Assembly: GCA_030525245.1 (NCBI GenBank)
Contig: JAUNFB010000010.1
Location: forward strand, 1 to 37,873
Source of the DNA: Erysipelotrichia bacterium
Lineage (GTDB): Bacteria; Bacillota_I; Bacilli_A; Erysipelotrichales; Erysipelotrichaceae
Reading direction: 5' to 3'
DNA length: 37,873 nucleotides
Each line of letters starts with the position of its first letter. Position 1 is the stretch's first letter. Positions 25,171 through 34,501 of this stretch are shown here, piece after piece. Made by a program: the position numbers and the translations under genes. Below the pieces are notes generated by a model. The model saw only the letters and a program-made list of their open reading frames with translations. It had not been told where the DNA came from and ran no database searches.

Positions 25171-27222
25171 TTAAATATGCATGCAAATATCCCAAACACG
25201 CCAAATAACGGTTCTTAAATTACCTACTTTATAACAATCGCCGACCAAGTGAACATTTTTACTTTCCTGAGCAATCGGCTTCGGATTGTATCCGACAGAT
25301 ACAATAACGTCATCGCAGTCAATTTCTACAATATTACCGTCTTTATCTTTAATTGTTACCTTATTATTTTCAATCTTTTGTGTAGCGGCATTCAAATATA
25401 TTTCCGTCTTCTTATAAGCCAACATTTCTCTTAAGAATGATGAATTGGCCAAGCAAACACCTTTAGCGGCAATCAAATCATTTTTCATTTCCACTATTAC
25501 CGGTTTTTTGCCTTTTAAGATTAAATCATAAGCAATTTCACAACCGGTCAAACCACCGCCGATAATAACCACTTTTTCACCGACATTATGACCAAGCAAA
25601 TAATCAACAGCCTCAATACCGTTTTCAAATCCGGTGATAGGTAATTTTTTAGCTGTCGAACCGGTAGCAACAATTACTTCATCAGCATCCAAAGATTGAA
25701 CATCTTTAACTTCGGTATTGTAATGAACAACTATGTTATTTTCGGCAATTTGACGAACATACCATTGAATAAGAGCTCTGTCTTTGTCTTTAAAACTACT
25801 TTGACTGGCCGCAATGAATACACCGCCCAATTTTTCGCTTTTTTCATATATTTCCGGCATATGTCCGCGTTTTTTCAACAATAATGCCGCTTCCATGCCA
25901 CCGATACCGCCACCGACAATTGCCACTCTCTTTGGCTTTGAAGTCTTAACAACTTTATATTTTTTGGTTTGCATCGTCATCGGATTCAATGCACAACGAG
26001 CCATATGAATAGCATCGGCTAAATCCTGCTCATTGGCACTACCATTCCATTTAGCCATTGTAAAACAAGCATTGTGACAATTGATACATGGTTTTATTTC
26101 ATCCAATTGGTTATTAATTAATTTAGTTACCCAACCCGGATCGGTTAAAAACTGTCTGGCTACTCCCATCGCATCAATCTTGCCTTCAGCAATAGCTTTA
26201 GCAGCAGTATCCGGATCCATCTTACCGGCACAAACAACCGGAATATCCACATACTGTTTAATATGGCTTACATCATCAAGATTACAATTATCAGGCATAT
26301 ATCCAGGAGGATGAGCCCAATACCAAGCATCATAAGTACCGTTGTCACAATTTAACATATCATAGCCGGCTTCCTGCAAATATTTAGCAGCTCTTTCACT
26401 TTCCTGCATATCTCTTCCGACTTCATGATATTCTTCATCAGGCAGTGCACCTTGGCGGAAACCTTTGGTTTTGGAAATAACCGAATATCTCAATGATACA
26501 GGAAATTCTTTTCCGCATTCCTTCTTAATTGCTTTAACAATTTCTACCGGGAAGCGATAGCGATTTTCAAAACTTCCTCCATACTCATCTTCACGTTGAT
26601 TTGTATAAGGTAAAGTAAACTGATCCAATAAATATCCCTCATGAACAGCATGTACTTCAATACCGTCAACTCCGGCATCTTTACATAACTTGGCAGTTTT
26701 AGCAAAACCGTCAATAATATCTTGAATTTCTTTTTTGGTTAAAGGACGACTGTAAATACCGTCAGCCCATCTGTTTTCTGTTGCCGAAGCACTGGCTGTA
26801 ATGTAGTCCATATCGAAGATCGGTTTACCCAAAAATCCCAACGCTTTGTTTTTGATCATTTTAACCATTAAATCATTGACTGCCATTGCTCTTCCCATTC
26901 CGGCAGTAAGCTGAATAAACATTTTAGCTCCGGTCTTATGAAACTCTGTCATAAAACTCTCTAATTGTTTAAATTTTCCTTTATTTTGATAAAGCCATTT
27001 ACCACCCATCGTATCTCTGATCGGCGCAATACCAGGCAAAATTAATCCGACATTATTTTTTGCTCTTTCCAACAAGAAATTAGCTGCTTCTTTATCAAAA
27101 TGATTCGGCTCCATCCAACCGAAAATACTGGTTCCGCCCATTGAACACATCACTATGCGGTTTTTTATTTCCACATTACCGATTTTCCAAGGCGTAAACA
27201 GAGTTTGGTATTTGTCTTCCAT
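25171..27222 (-). CDS. 2-Enoate-reductase-like NADH:flavin oxidoreductase (FMN, 4Fe-4S, FAD)
   Basis: A 683-residue flavoenzyme of the clostridial 2-enoate reductase, BaiCD and 2,4-dienoyl-CoA reductase group. It probably reduces an alpha,beta-unsaturated acid or ketone with NADH. Residues 1-370 form the Old-Yellow-Enzyme barrel with FMN; IEVHAVHEGYLLDQF (188-202) holds the substrate-binding His191 and His194 and Tyr197. The iron-sulfur cysteines are Cys379, Cys382, Cys386 and probably Cys410 (ARCALNP), with about 11 extra residues before the fourth. FAD-binding GGGIGG starts at 437 and a second nucleotide motif VVIIGGGLTGCE lies near 547. GGAGGT precedes the ATG, which overlaps the AcnX small-subunit stop by one base. 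Tight coupling to AcnX suggests it reduces the dehydrated product. Confidence 0.92.
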   Translation of the reverse strand: MEDKYQTLFTPWKIGNVEIKNRIVMCSMGGTSIFGWMEPNHFDKEAANFLLERAKNNVGLILPGIAPIRDTMGGKWLYQNKGKFKQLESFMTEFHKTGAKMFIQLTAGMGRAMAVNDLMVKMIKNKALGFLGKPIFDMDYITASASATENRWADGIYSRPLTKKEIQDIIDGFAKTAKLCKDAGVDGIEVHAVHEGYLLDQFTLPYTNQREDEYGGSFENRYRFPVEIVKAIKKECGKEFPVSLRYSVISKTKGFRQGALPDEEYHEVGRDMQESERAAKYLQEAGYDMLNCDNGTYDAWYWAHPPGYMPDNCNLDDVSHIKQYVDIPVVCAGKMDPDTAAKAIAEGKIDAMGVARQFLTDPGWVTKLINNQLDEIKPCINCHNACFTMAKWNGSANEQDLADAIHMARCALNPMTMQTKKYKVVKTSKPKRVAIVGGGIGGMEAALLLKKRGHMPEIYEKSEKLGGVFIAASQSSFKDKDRALIQWYVRQIAENNIVVHYNTEVKDVQSLDADEVIVATGSTAKKLPITGFENGIEAVDYLLGHNVGEKVVIIGGGLTGCEIAYDLILKGKKPVIVEMKNDLIAAKGVCLANSSFLREMLAYKKTEIYLNAATQKIENNKVTIKDKDGNIVEIDCDDVIVSVGYNPKPIAQESKNVHLVGDCYKVGNLRTVIWRVWDICMHI

Positions 27223-27668
27223 TATTCACTAACCTCCACTATTCCGTCTTCTTTTATTTCTATCATCATGTCATCTTTGACATAATTTAAAAACTCTTCA
27301 CCTAATTGATCTATTACCGGCATATTAACATTATCGATCCAAACATCTGCCAAAATTGCTCCGGCAGCCGCTAAAGAATCAATACTGTTGGCAAACAGCA
27401 AACAAGCCGGATTTCTCTGCATTGCACAAGCACAATATAATACTAAACCGCCGGTGGTTGATCCGATGGTCTGCGGCAAACATAAAGCCTTACCTAACAT
27501 TGATTTACCGTATAACTCACTGTTATTTTGGTCACTTACACGCACTTTTTTATCTCCAAACTGCAAAGCTTTTTGAAAAGATGCCAAAGTATTAAAACCT
27601 TCATGAGTAACTAAAGCAGGTGCCTTAACTGTTCCGGCAGTAATAACTCTACCCTTAAATTGTTTCAT
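27222..27668 (-). CDS. Aconitase X small (swivel) subunit
   Basis: A DUF126 protein, the swivelling domain of aconitase X, 148 residues. The family core is visible in the stretch from DQNNSELYGKSMLGKALCLP to GSTTGGLVLYCACAM, including the GS-T-GG loop expected near the substrate phosphate or carboxylate. In aconitase X the small subunit completes the active site of the large one. AGGAGGTAAGTAAA precedes the ATG, one base after the large-subunit stop. Its own stop overlaps the flavoenzyme start, so the three genes are translationally linked. Confidence 0.9.
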   Translation of the reverse strand: MKQFKGRVITAGTVKAPALVTHEGFNTLASFQKALQFGDKKVRVSDQNNSELYGKSMLGKALCLPQTIGSTTGGLVLYCACAMQRNPACLLFANSIDSLAAAGAILADVWIDNVNMPVIDQLGEEFLNYVKDDMMIEIKEDGIVEVSE

Positions 27669-27669
27669 T

Positions 27670-28944
27670 TTACTTACCTCCTTCGGTTATCTTCTGTAAG
27701 ATTTCATCATCGGTATAATATCTGGCTGTTGTATAAGTGCGCAATTTATTGCTGGAAGTGATTACCGGCATCTTAGCGCATAACGGATTATTCATATACA
27801 TCAACGGGCAAATGTAAGATAGAATTATTCCTGTTTTCTCAAAACGAGCATAATAATCAGTTTTCTTAAATTGCTCAATTACAGCCGGAGCGGAAGTAAA
27901 TACTGTCGGAATAGTAACTTTACTCTGTCCATTTCTTTTAAGAGATTCCTCAACTCTATCTGTCCAATCTTTCAACTGTTGTAATGACATATGCGGACAA
28001 CCCATAAAGCACAGCTTCGGTTCAGCATCTTTATCTTTCCAAATAACCGGATATGAATCATATACCCGTTGTAATTCGGCATCATCAATAACATAGACTT
28101 TAGCATTCTCATTAATTAATGACTCTTTCTGTTCTTTGGCTTCTAAAGTCAAATTATTAATATGATACAAGCCCACTGCTCCGTTGCTGGCACAAGCAGC
28201 ACCGAAATCCTTCAAATAAGTACAAGCTTTATCATTTAAGTCACTGCCTAACCATTTATCCAAACCGTAAATATAAGGAACATCTTCCATAACCTTCATT
28301 CCCACAGCACTGCCTAACAACTGCGGTTGCGGTAATGAAGTAGTTTCCACCTTTATAATCCATTGTGCCTTACGCCCCTCATCGGTTAATAAACCAAAAT
28401 AAGGAACATAGCCAACAATCGAACCCATCAAATCAATTATGCCGGAATTACGATTACATCTGGCAGCCAAAACAGAATTGGCATAAACTACGGCACTGCT
28501 TTCTGACCAAGACAAGACTTCTCCCTTATTCGGCTTATTGCCTACCTGATCAAGATAACAAGCGCAAGTAAAAGCATCACGCTTTAATAAACCCAATTTG
28601 CACAATTGTTCTTCATAAAAATCCTGTTTATTATACATAAACAAGTCAAAGACCAACTTCTGTAAAAAAGAAGATGGCACATTTTTATCCATCGGTCGCG
28701 GATCAGCGGTAAATTTTTGACCGGATACAGCACCGGCAGCAATTAATTGATCCATCAAATCATAAACAGGTTTTAAAACTCCCAAGCCGAACGATGTTAC
28801 TAAATGATTATATTTAGAAGTAATCGGCACAAGTTTCTCTGCGTTAAACGCTTGACCATACAATACCAAAGTTTTCATAACTTTAGCCATTGTTTCCCCT
28901 TTAGAACCGTCAAGTATCGCTTGTTGTTCAGCAGTTAATAACAT
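27670..28944 (-). CDS. Aconitase X catalytic (large) subunit
   Basis: A DUF521 protein of 424 residues. Known aconitase X enzymes dehydrate cis-3-hydroxy-L-proline in bacteria or mevalonate 5-phosphate in archaea, using an iron-sulfur or iron site. Family motifs are TADPRPMD, SWSESSAVVYANSVLAARCNR (145-165), GCPHMSL and TSAPAV. The three candidate cluster cysteines are Cys127 (FTCACY), Cys316 (MGCPH) and Cys379 (SYICPL). The late TNSGK motif of other members is TSSNK (396-400) here, which may mean another substrate. GGAAGGGGAAAATT precedes the ATG. It is the first gene of the run that continues to nagA. The actual substrate is not deducible from sequence. Confidence 0.9.
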   Translation of the reverse strand: MLLTAEQQAILDGSKGETMAKVMKTLVLYGQAFNAEKLVPITSKYNHLVTSFGLGVLKPVYDLMDQLIAAGAVSGQKFTADPRPMDKNVPSSFLQKLVFDLFMYNKQDFYEEQLCKLGLLKRDAFTCACYLDQVGNKPNKGEVLSWSESSAVVYANSVLAARCNRNSGIIDLMGSIVGYVPYFGLLTDEGRKAQWIIKVETTSLPQPQLLGSAVGMKVMEDVPYIYGLDKWLGSDLNDKACTYLKDFGAACASNGAVGLYHINNLTLEAKEQKESLINENAKVYVIDDAELQRVYDSYPVIWKDKDAEPKLCFMGCPHMSLQQLKDWTDRVEESLKRNGQSKVTIPTVFTSAPAVIEQFKKTDYYARFEKTGIILSYICPLMYMNNPLCAKMPVITSSNKLRTYTTARYYTDDEILQKITEGGK

Positions 28945-28972
28945 AATTTTCCCCTTCCTATTCTTTTCTATA

Positions 28973-29001
28973 ATTTTAACATATTATGTTCACTCTACCA
29001 A
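28973..29001 (-). promoter_or_regulatory. Possible promoter of the aconitase X operon
   Basis: Minus strand TTGGTA (28996-29001), 17-base spacer, TAAAAT (28973-28978). The boxes are only moderate matches. An alternative -10 (TAATAT) lies just upstream without a partner. Confidence 0.4.
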
Positions 29002-29044
29002 TAAAACCACCATATTGTGAAACAAACAAATTACTGCACAATTT

Positions 29045-29069
29045 AAAAGGTCATCCCTGCAGATGACCT
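29045..29069 (-). terminator. Terminator after the 47-residue membrane protein
   Basis: Minus strand AGGTCATC and GATGACCT form a perfect 8-bp stem with a six-base loop, followed by TTTAAATT. It lies 11 bases past the stop. Confidence 0.8.
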
Positions 29070-29079
29070 AATATCTATA

Positions 29080-29223
29080 TTATTTCTTCAAATTTTTAAT
29101 AGTCTTGATAATCAATAAAACCAAATAAATACATCCAAGCAATAAAGCTATTGCTAATAAGACATATATAACCGTCACAAGACTAAATAAACTTGTAGGA
29201 TTATTTGCTAAAAATTCAACCAT
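29080..29223 (-). CDS. 47-residue single-pass membrane protein, unknown
   Basis: A short ORF, M-VEFLANNPTSLFSLVT at its start, then one long hydrophobic segment (about residues 14-40, VIYVLLAIALLLGCIYLVLL) and a basic end TIKNLKK. This predicts one membrane helix with its C terminus in the cytoplasm. The ATG shares one base with the stop codon of the secreted protein gene upstream (TAATG), a strong sign of translational coupling, and a terminator follows directly. I do not recognise a family. Roles as a partner, immunity or anchoring protein of the upstream product are possible but only inferred from context. Confidence 0.65.
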   Translation of the reverse strand: MVEFLANNPTSLFSLVTVIYVLLAIALLLGCIYLVLLIIKTIKNLKK

Positions 29224-29823
29224 TACGCGTACCACTCCATTCTAAGTTGTCTACCACTATTCATATATACTTTTAAATAACAATATGATGTCGATACCAC
29301 CACTCCGGCTTGGGTTTCCGTAGCAACCCAATTCATTGTAGCACTTGCCGGATTACTGCTTGTAGCAATCGCATTATTGATTGCCAAAGTAACATCTGAC
29401 ACTGTTACTGTTAAAGCCGTAATTGCCGGATTAGATATACCTGTTATCGTTGATCCTGTTGATGTTATATTCATAGAAAAACCGACATTTGTATATAAAC
29501 TCGTACTGATATGCGGGATTAATCTTGTGGTTCCGCCCGGAACAGATCCACTCCACGAGTCATGTCCATAACCGAAAGAATTTGGTAATAAAACTTCTTC
29601 AATCTCAGCTATATCTATAAACCAAAACAGAGTCTCCTTGCTGAACATCATCAGGAATAGAAACAATCGCTGTTTTGGAGCCGTCATCATTTTGATACAC
29701 TGTAACAATGTCATTGTTGTAAATGACATTATCTTCTTGAGCATAAACATTACCGCCAACAGGAATAATCGTAACAATTATTAATGCAACAATAATTTGT
29801 AAAGTTTCTTCATTTTTATCCAT
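29223..29823 (-). pseudogene. Secreted protein gene with one or two frameshifts
   Basis: Three reading-frame pieces appear to belong to one secreted protein. ATG at 29813 gives MKKLYKLLLH then stop, a typical signal-peptide start with AAAGG at good spacing. The next frame (ATG at 29823) continues as VALIIVTIIPVGGNVYA, a signal-peptide core with cleavage site, then QEDNVIYNNDIVTVYQNDDG to DSVLVYRYS and stop at 29605. The first frame then resumes as DIAEIEEVLLPNSFGYGHDS and runs to 29223 with a Thr/Ser-rich beta-type sequence. Two single-base slips near 29790 and 29620 would join all three. Decay, sequencing error, phase variation or programmed shifting are all possible. The family is unknown. 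It is coupled to a small membrane protein. Confidence 0.65.
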
Positions 29824-30050
29824 CCTTTCTCTCTTATTTTTTCTTACAAATTATTTAAGCAATTTCTGCATCTTACATTTTAATCATACCCCCTATCCAT
29901 TTTATGTAATCGCTTTATTTATAAATTGTATATATCAAATTTTGTATTTATTGTCAATGTTATTTTAAAAAATAGTCTTGTATTGTGAATAATCAATATA
30001 ATCCCCCTCAAGATAAAAACAAAATTTAATGATAAAAAGTCCTATCACTA
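29824..30050. other. A+T-rich divergent gap before groESL
   Basis: This stretch, plus the promoter and operator after it, is about 300 bases without a full gene. It holds the minus-strand promoter at 29929-29957 and a leader of about 100 bases for the secreted gene. An SD-like AGGGGG in that leader precedes a four-codon ORF (ATG-ATT-AAA-ATG-TAA). I see no structured RNA. Confidence 0.6.
29929..29957 (-). promoter_or_regulatory. Promoter of the frameshifted secreted gene
   Basis: Minus strand TTGACA (29952-29957), 17-base spacer, TATATA (29929-29934). A good promoter argues that the locus is still transcribed. Confidence 0.7.
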
Positions 30051-30080
30051 TTGACAACTTTTAATAAGTAGTTGTAATAT
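30051..30080 (+). promoter_or_regulatory. Promoter of groESL
   Basis: TTGACA (30051-30056), 18-base spacer, TAATAT (30075-30080). The CIRCE element begins four bases later. Confidence 0.85.
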
Positions 30081-30083
30081 ATA

Positions 30084-30110
30084 TTAGCACTAAGGTGGTT
30101 AGAGTGCTAA
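30084..30110 (+). promoter_or_regulatory. CIRCE operator (HrcA site)
   Basis: TTAGCACTA, a nine-base spacer and GAGTGCTAA match the CIRCE inverted repeat with one mismatch in the left arm. It sits between the -10 box and the groES ribosome site, where HrcA represses in unstressed cells. hrcA itself is outside the window. Confidence 0.95.
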
Positions 30111-30123
30111 CAAGGAGGCATTT

Positions 30124-30405
30124 ATGATTAAACCATTAAATGAAAATGTTTTATTAAAAAAAGAAGTTGTTGAAAACAAGACCGCAAGCGGAATAATCGT
30201 TTCTACAAATGAGAAAAATGAGGAAAATATCGGTGTTGTAGTAGCAGTCGGTCAAGGGAAAATGGTTGACGGCAAAAGAGAACCGATGACTGTTAAGATT
30301 AATGATAAGGTCATTTTTGAAAAATATGCCGCAAACGAAATCGAATATCAAAATGAAAAATATCTATTGATTCCTGAATCAAAGATACTAGCAATTGTAG
30401 AATAA
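30124..30405 (+). CDS. groES: Co-chaperonin GroES
   Basis: The 93-residue GroES caps the GroEL folding chamber in the cytosol. Family features are the start IKPLNENVLLKKE, the mobile loop region ENKTASGIIVSTNE, VVAVGQGK, and KVIFEKYAANEIE near the end. CAAGGAGG precedes the ATG, and a CIRCE element with a strong promoter controls the pair. groEL begins 13 bases after its stop. Confidence 0.97.
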   Translation: MIKPLNENVLLKKEVVENKTASGIIVSTNEKNEENIGVVVAVGQGKMVDGKREPMTVKINDKVIFEKYAANEIEYQNEKYLLIPESKILAIVE

Positions 30406-30412
30406 GAGGTAA

Positions 30413-32056
<1,644 letters not shown>

Positions 32057-32062
32057 AAGATG

Positions 32063-32101
32063 AAAAAAATGTTTTGACTGTTTAGGTCAAAACATTTTTT
32101 A
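32063..32101. terminator. Strong bidirectional terminator after groEL
   Basis: AAAAAATGTTTTGAC pairs perfectly with GTCAAAACATTTTTT over 15 bp with a seven-base loop, flanked by A and T runs. It also ends the convergent YwaF-family gene, whose stop codon lies at its edge. Confidence 0.92.
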
Positions 32102-32806
32102 TTTTATCTTGTGTTTCTTTAATATAAACGGTAATTGAAACAAAACAGCCATAACTATTCCTAATACAATTATGCGAATAAAATACACATACCATCCATG
32201 GTCAAGATTTAAATAAGGTAAATTATCCATAGGCGGTTTGGTCAAAAATAAGTAATTAGTGTCATAAACAGACAAAGCACCATTTACATATAAAGTAATG
32301 AATACCAAGCTCAATAAAATCAAAATATTCATTTTTAGAGTCTTAACAGAACCCAATTCTGCCTGTCGAGAAATTATCAAATAAAGAGCAAACCATAACA
32401 ATCCGCTATGGTAAACAAAACATTGATAAGCAAGAGTGGTTGTAAAATCTGTTCCGTTTGTCGGTATAAGAATCGCACAAATACTTCCCAAACTTCCGGC
32501 AACGGCAACGAAGTTTATTAAGACTTGTTTATACTTTTCTCCTTTAGCGAAAGTCAAGTACAATACCACAAAGATCATTAAACTGCATAGATGAAAAGGA
32601 AGATATTGCGGTGTCAAATGTCTGCCACCGGCAACACTTTCTTCCATTCCGCTCATCACCTTTGTTGTCTCGCTTATTAAACAGATGAATGTCATAATAC
32701 AACCGGCTTGATGTAAGTTAAATTTCTTTTTTATACTTAATATACACATTCCGGTAATAAATAATATACATAGTCCTATCCACACACAATGTTCCTTCGT
32801 AAACAC
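32099..32806 (-). CDS. YwaF/TMEM164-family membrane protein
   Basis: An integral membrane protein of 235 residues with six or seven hydrophobic segments, matching the YwaF (TIGR02206) family related to eukaryotic TMEM164. The family marks are YLPFHLCSLMIF in the second or third segment, QCFVYHSGLLW in the middle and NGALSVYDTNYLFLTKPP toward the end. The conserved histidines may form an active site; TMEM164 has been described as an acyltransferase, but the bacterial role is not known. The start is GTG with AGGAGTGAATT upstream. It follows the kinase-CYTH gene by 24 bp and may be co-transcribed. Confidence 0.82.
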   Translation of the reverse strand: MFTKEHCVWIGLCILFITGMCILSIKKKFNLHQAGCIMTFICLISETTKVMSGMEESVAGGRHLTPQYLPFHLCSLMIFVVLYLTFAKGEKYKQVLINFVAVAGSLGSICAILIPTNGTDFTTTLAYQCFVYHSGLLWFALYLIISRQAELGSVKTLKMNILILLSLVFITLYVNGALSVYDTNYLFLTKPPMDNLPYLNLDHGWYVYFIRIIVLGIVMAVLFQLPFILKKHKIK

Positions 32807-32830
32807 AATTCACTCCTCATTTATTTGTTC

Positions 32831-33931
32831 TTAAAATTTTTGTGATTTTGCCAAATAGTAATTTTTATAATCAGGATTGTCGGTCACATCTTTAATTATT
32901 CGGAAATAATCAGGTACAATTATTTTTTCATTTTCTGTCGGTACTTGAACGCTCAACAATGCTTTACTTTTATCAAAAGAAAATACATCCAACTTAAAGA
33001 AATGATTATTATAAATAAATCCATAGCGTTCCTTGTCAATCATTTTCAATTGCGGATCTATCTCTAATGAGTAATCAATATACTGCCTTTCAGAAATAAT
33101 TCGATCTCTTTTAATTCGCTTATTGGCCGTCAACATTGTTGCTTCCGAATAATAATACAGCGTGTTCCCATCCTTTTCTCTTCTTCTTATACGTTTTTCC
33201 ATTGGAGGAGTAGACTTTAAATAATGCTGCAAAATATGTACACAAGAGATATTTTTCTCCCCTTTGACTTTTTCCAAAACTTCATCATTTAACTCAACCA
33301 GATATTTTTTAAATACTTCAATCGGTTTTTCATCACCCAAATAAGCGAAAACAGCTTGAATTGCCCGACGCAACTTCTTTTCAAAGTCCACATCATTATT
33401 AACAATAACTCTGTTGGGATGGTCTTTCCAACTATCCAAAATCATGTCATCGACTTTTTGAGCATCTTCAATTGATTCATAACGAGCTGCGTTATTGCTT
33501 AAAGTATAAGCTTCTTCCTGACCTTTGGCACTGGTTACCATATGCATTACCAAATCATAGCGCTTGTTGATATCCTCTTCCTTCATAGAAAATTGTTCGA
33601 GAATATTTTTGAAATCTTCTTCGCTGACATAACCTTTGTCATCATGAATCCCACGATCAATGAAAATCAGTACTTTTTCTCCTTCAATCTCCTGAGCAGC
33701 CTGATAGCACAATTCTTCCTTCTTCAACTGCAAAGCGATACAATATTTTTGGAATTGTACCATTCCCATTGTAGCCGGTGATATTCCCCCGGAAATAAGA
33801 TCCGTTGCCGACTCATGATCGACAATTACCCGATAACCTCTTTCCGCAAATATCTCTTCCGCACGGCTCATAAATGTAGTTTTACCGCTGCAAGGTCCAC
33901 CGGTAAATACTATTCTCTTAATCGTTTTCAT
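32831..33931 (-). CDS. P-loop kinase (AAA_28-type) fused to a CYTH domain
   Basis: A two-domain cytosolic protein of 366 residues. Residues 1-200 form a P-loop NTPase of the AAA_28/nucleoside-kinase-like type, with Walker A GGPCSGKTT and the acidic FIDRGIHDDKGY, often the catalytic and Mg region. Residues 225-366 look like a CYTH (adenylate cyclase 2/thiamine triphosphatase) domain: ILQHYLKS, EKRIRRREKDGNTLYYYSEAT with alternating basic residues, KRIKRDRIISERQYI and a final acidic and lysine-rich half. CYTH proteins usually act on triphosphates. Plant TTM1/2 have an analogous kinase-CYTH order, a parallel I note as inference. The ATG at 33931 is preferred; the ribosome site is weak. Confidence 0.8.
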   Translation of the reverse strand: MKTIKRIVFTGGPCSGKTTFMSRAEEIFAERGYRVIVDHESATDLISGGISPATMGMVQFQKYCIALQLKKEELCYQAAQEIEGEKVLIFIDRGIHDDKGYVSEEDFKNILEQFSMKEEDINKRYDLVMHMVTSAKGQEEAYTLSNNAARYESIEDAQKVDDMILDSWKDHPNRVIVNNDVDFEKKLRRAIQAVFAYLGDEKPIEVFKKYLVELNDEVLEKVKGEKNISCVHILQHYLKSTPPMEKRIRRREKDGNTLYYYSEATMLTANKRIKRDRIISERQYIDYSLEIDPQLKMIDKERYGFIYNNHFFKLDVFSFDKSKALLSVQVPTENEKIIVPDYFRIIKDVTDNPDYKNYYLAKSQKF

Positions 33932-34029
33932 CACTTATCAATTTTTCGTTTCCGCCAATCAGCGAAACCGAAATCTCCTTTACTTAATTATACACCATTT
34001 ATGTTATAATTTTTAAAGGAGTAGTGATT

Positions 34030-34497
34030 ATGAAAAAACAAAATTTCTTTAAAAAAATACTTAACATCCTCTTTTCCATTATTGTAGTATTAGGTTTGTT
34101 ATGGGCAAAAGAATACTTTTTAAACACCAAACCGGTAACGGAAAATACGCTAATTCAACAAGATCAATATTATTATGACAAAGACAATGTTGCTCTTTTT
34201 ATTCACACTTTCAATTGTTTACCGAGTAATTACATAACCAAAGATGAAGCCCGCCAAGCCGGATGGAATGGCGGAAGTGTTGAAGTATACCTGCCGGACA
34301 AAGCTATCGGCGGAGATATTTTTTCCAATTATGAAAAGCTTCTACCGACAAAAGAAGGAAGAATATACTACGAATGCGACATTGATACACACGGTAAGGA
34401 TTCCCGTGGAGCAAAAAGAATAATCTATTCCAATGACGGCTTAATCTACTACACCGACGATCACTATGAAAGTTTTGAATTATTATACGGAGATTAA
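34030..34497 (+). CDS. Membrane-anchored or exported barnase-type ribonuclease
   Basis: A guanyl-specific RNase of the barnase family, 155 residues. Residues 8-25 are a hydrophobic signal or anchor with no clear cleavage site. The catalytic domain follows barnase: NYITKDEARQAGW with Lys71 (barnase Lys27), KAIGGDIFSNYE, YYECDID with general base Glu115 (Glu73), SRGAKRIIYS with Arg126 and Arg130 (Arg83, Arg87) and TDDHYESF with general acid His145 (His102). All catalytic residues are present, so it is likely active and directed to the outside. AAAGGAG lies eight bases before the ATG at 34030. The barstar gene starts four bases after its stop. Confidence 0.93.
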   Translation: MKKQNFFKKILNILFSIIVVLGLLWAKEYFLNTKPVTENTLIQQDQYYYDKDNVALFIHTFNCLPSNYITKDEARQAGWNGGSVEVYLPDKAIGGDIFSNYEKLLPTKEGRIYYECDIDTHGKDSRGAKRIIYSNDGLIYYTDDHYESFELLYGD

Positions 34498-34501
34498 CGC
34501 T

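Noticed and set aside
29015-29022. TTGTGAAA half-site upstream of the aconitase X operon
   Set aside because: Only one half of a Rex palindrome is present; the partner half does not match at any allowed spacing.
29605-29777. N-terminal part of the 184-residue minus-strand frame as a real protein
   Set aside because: This part is the out-of-frame reading of a convincing signal peptide and mature domain in the other frame; only the portion after about 29620 looks real.
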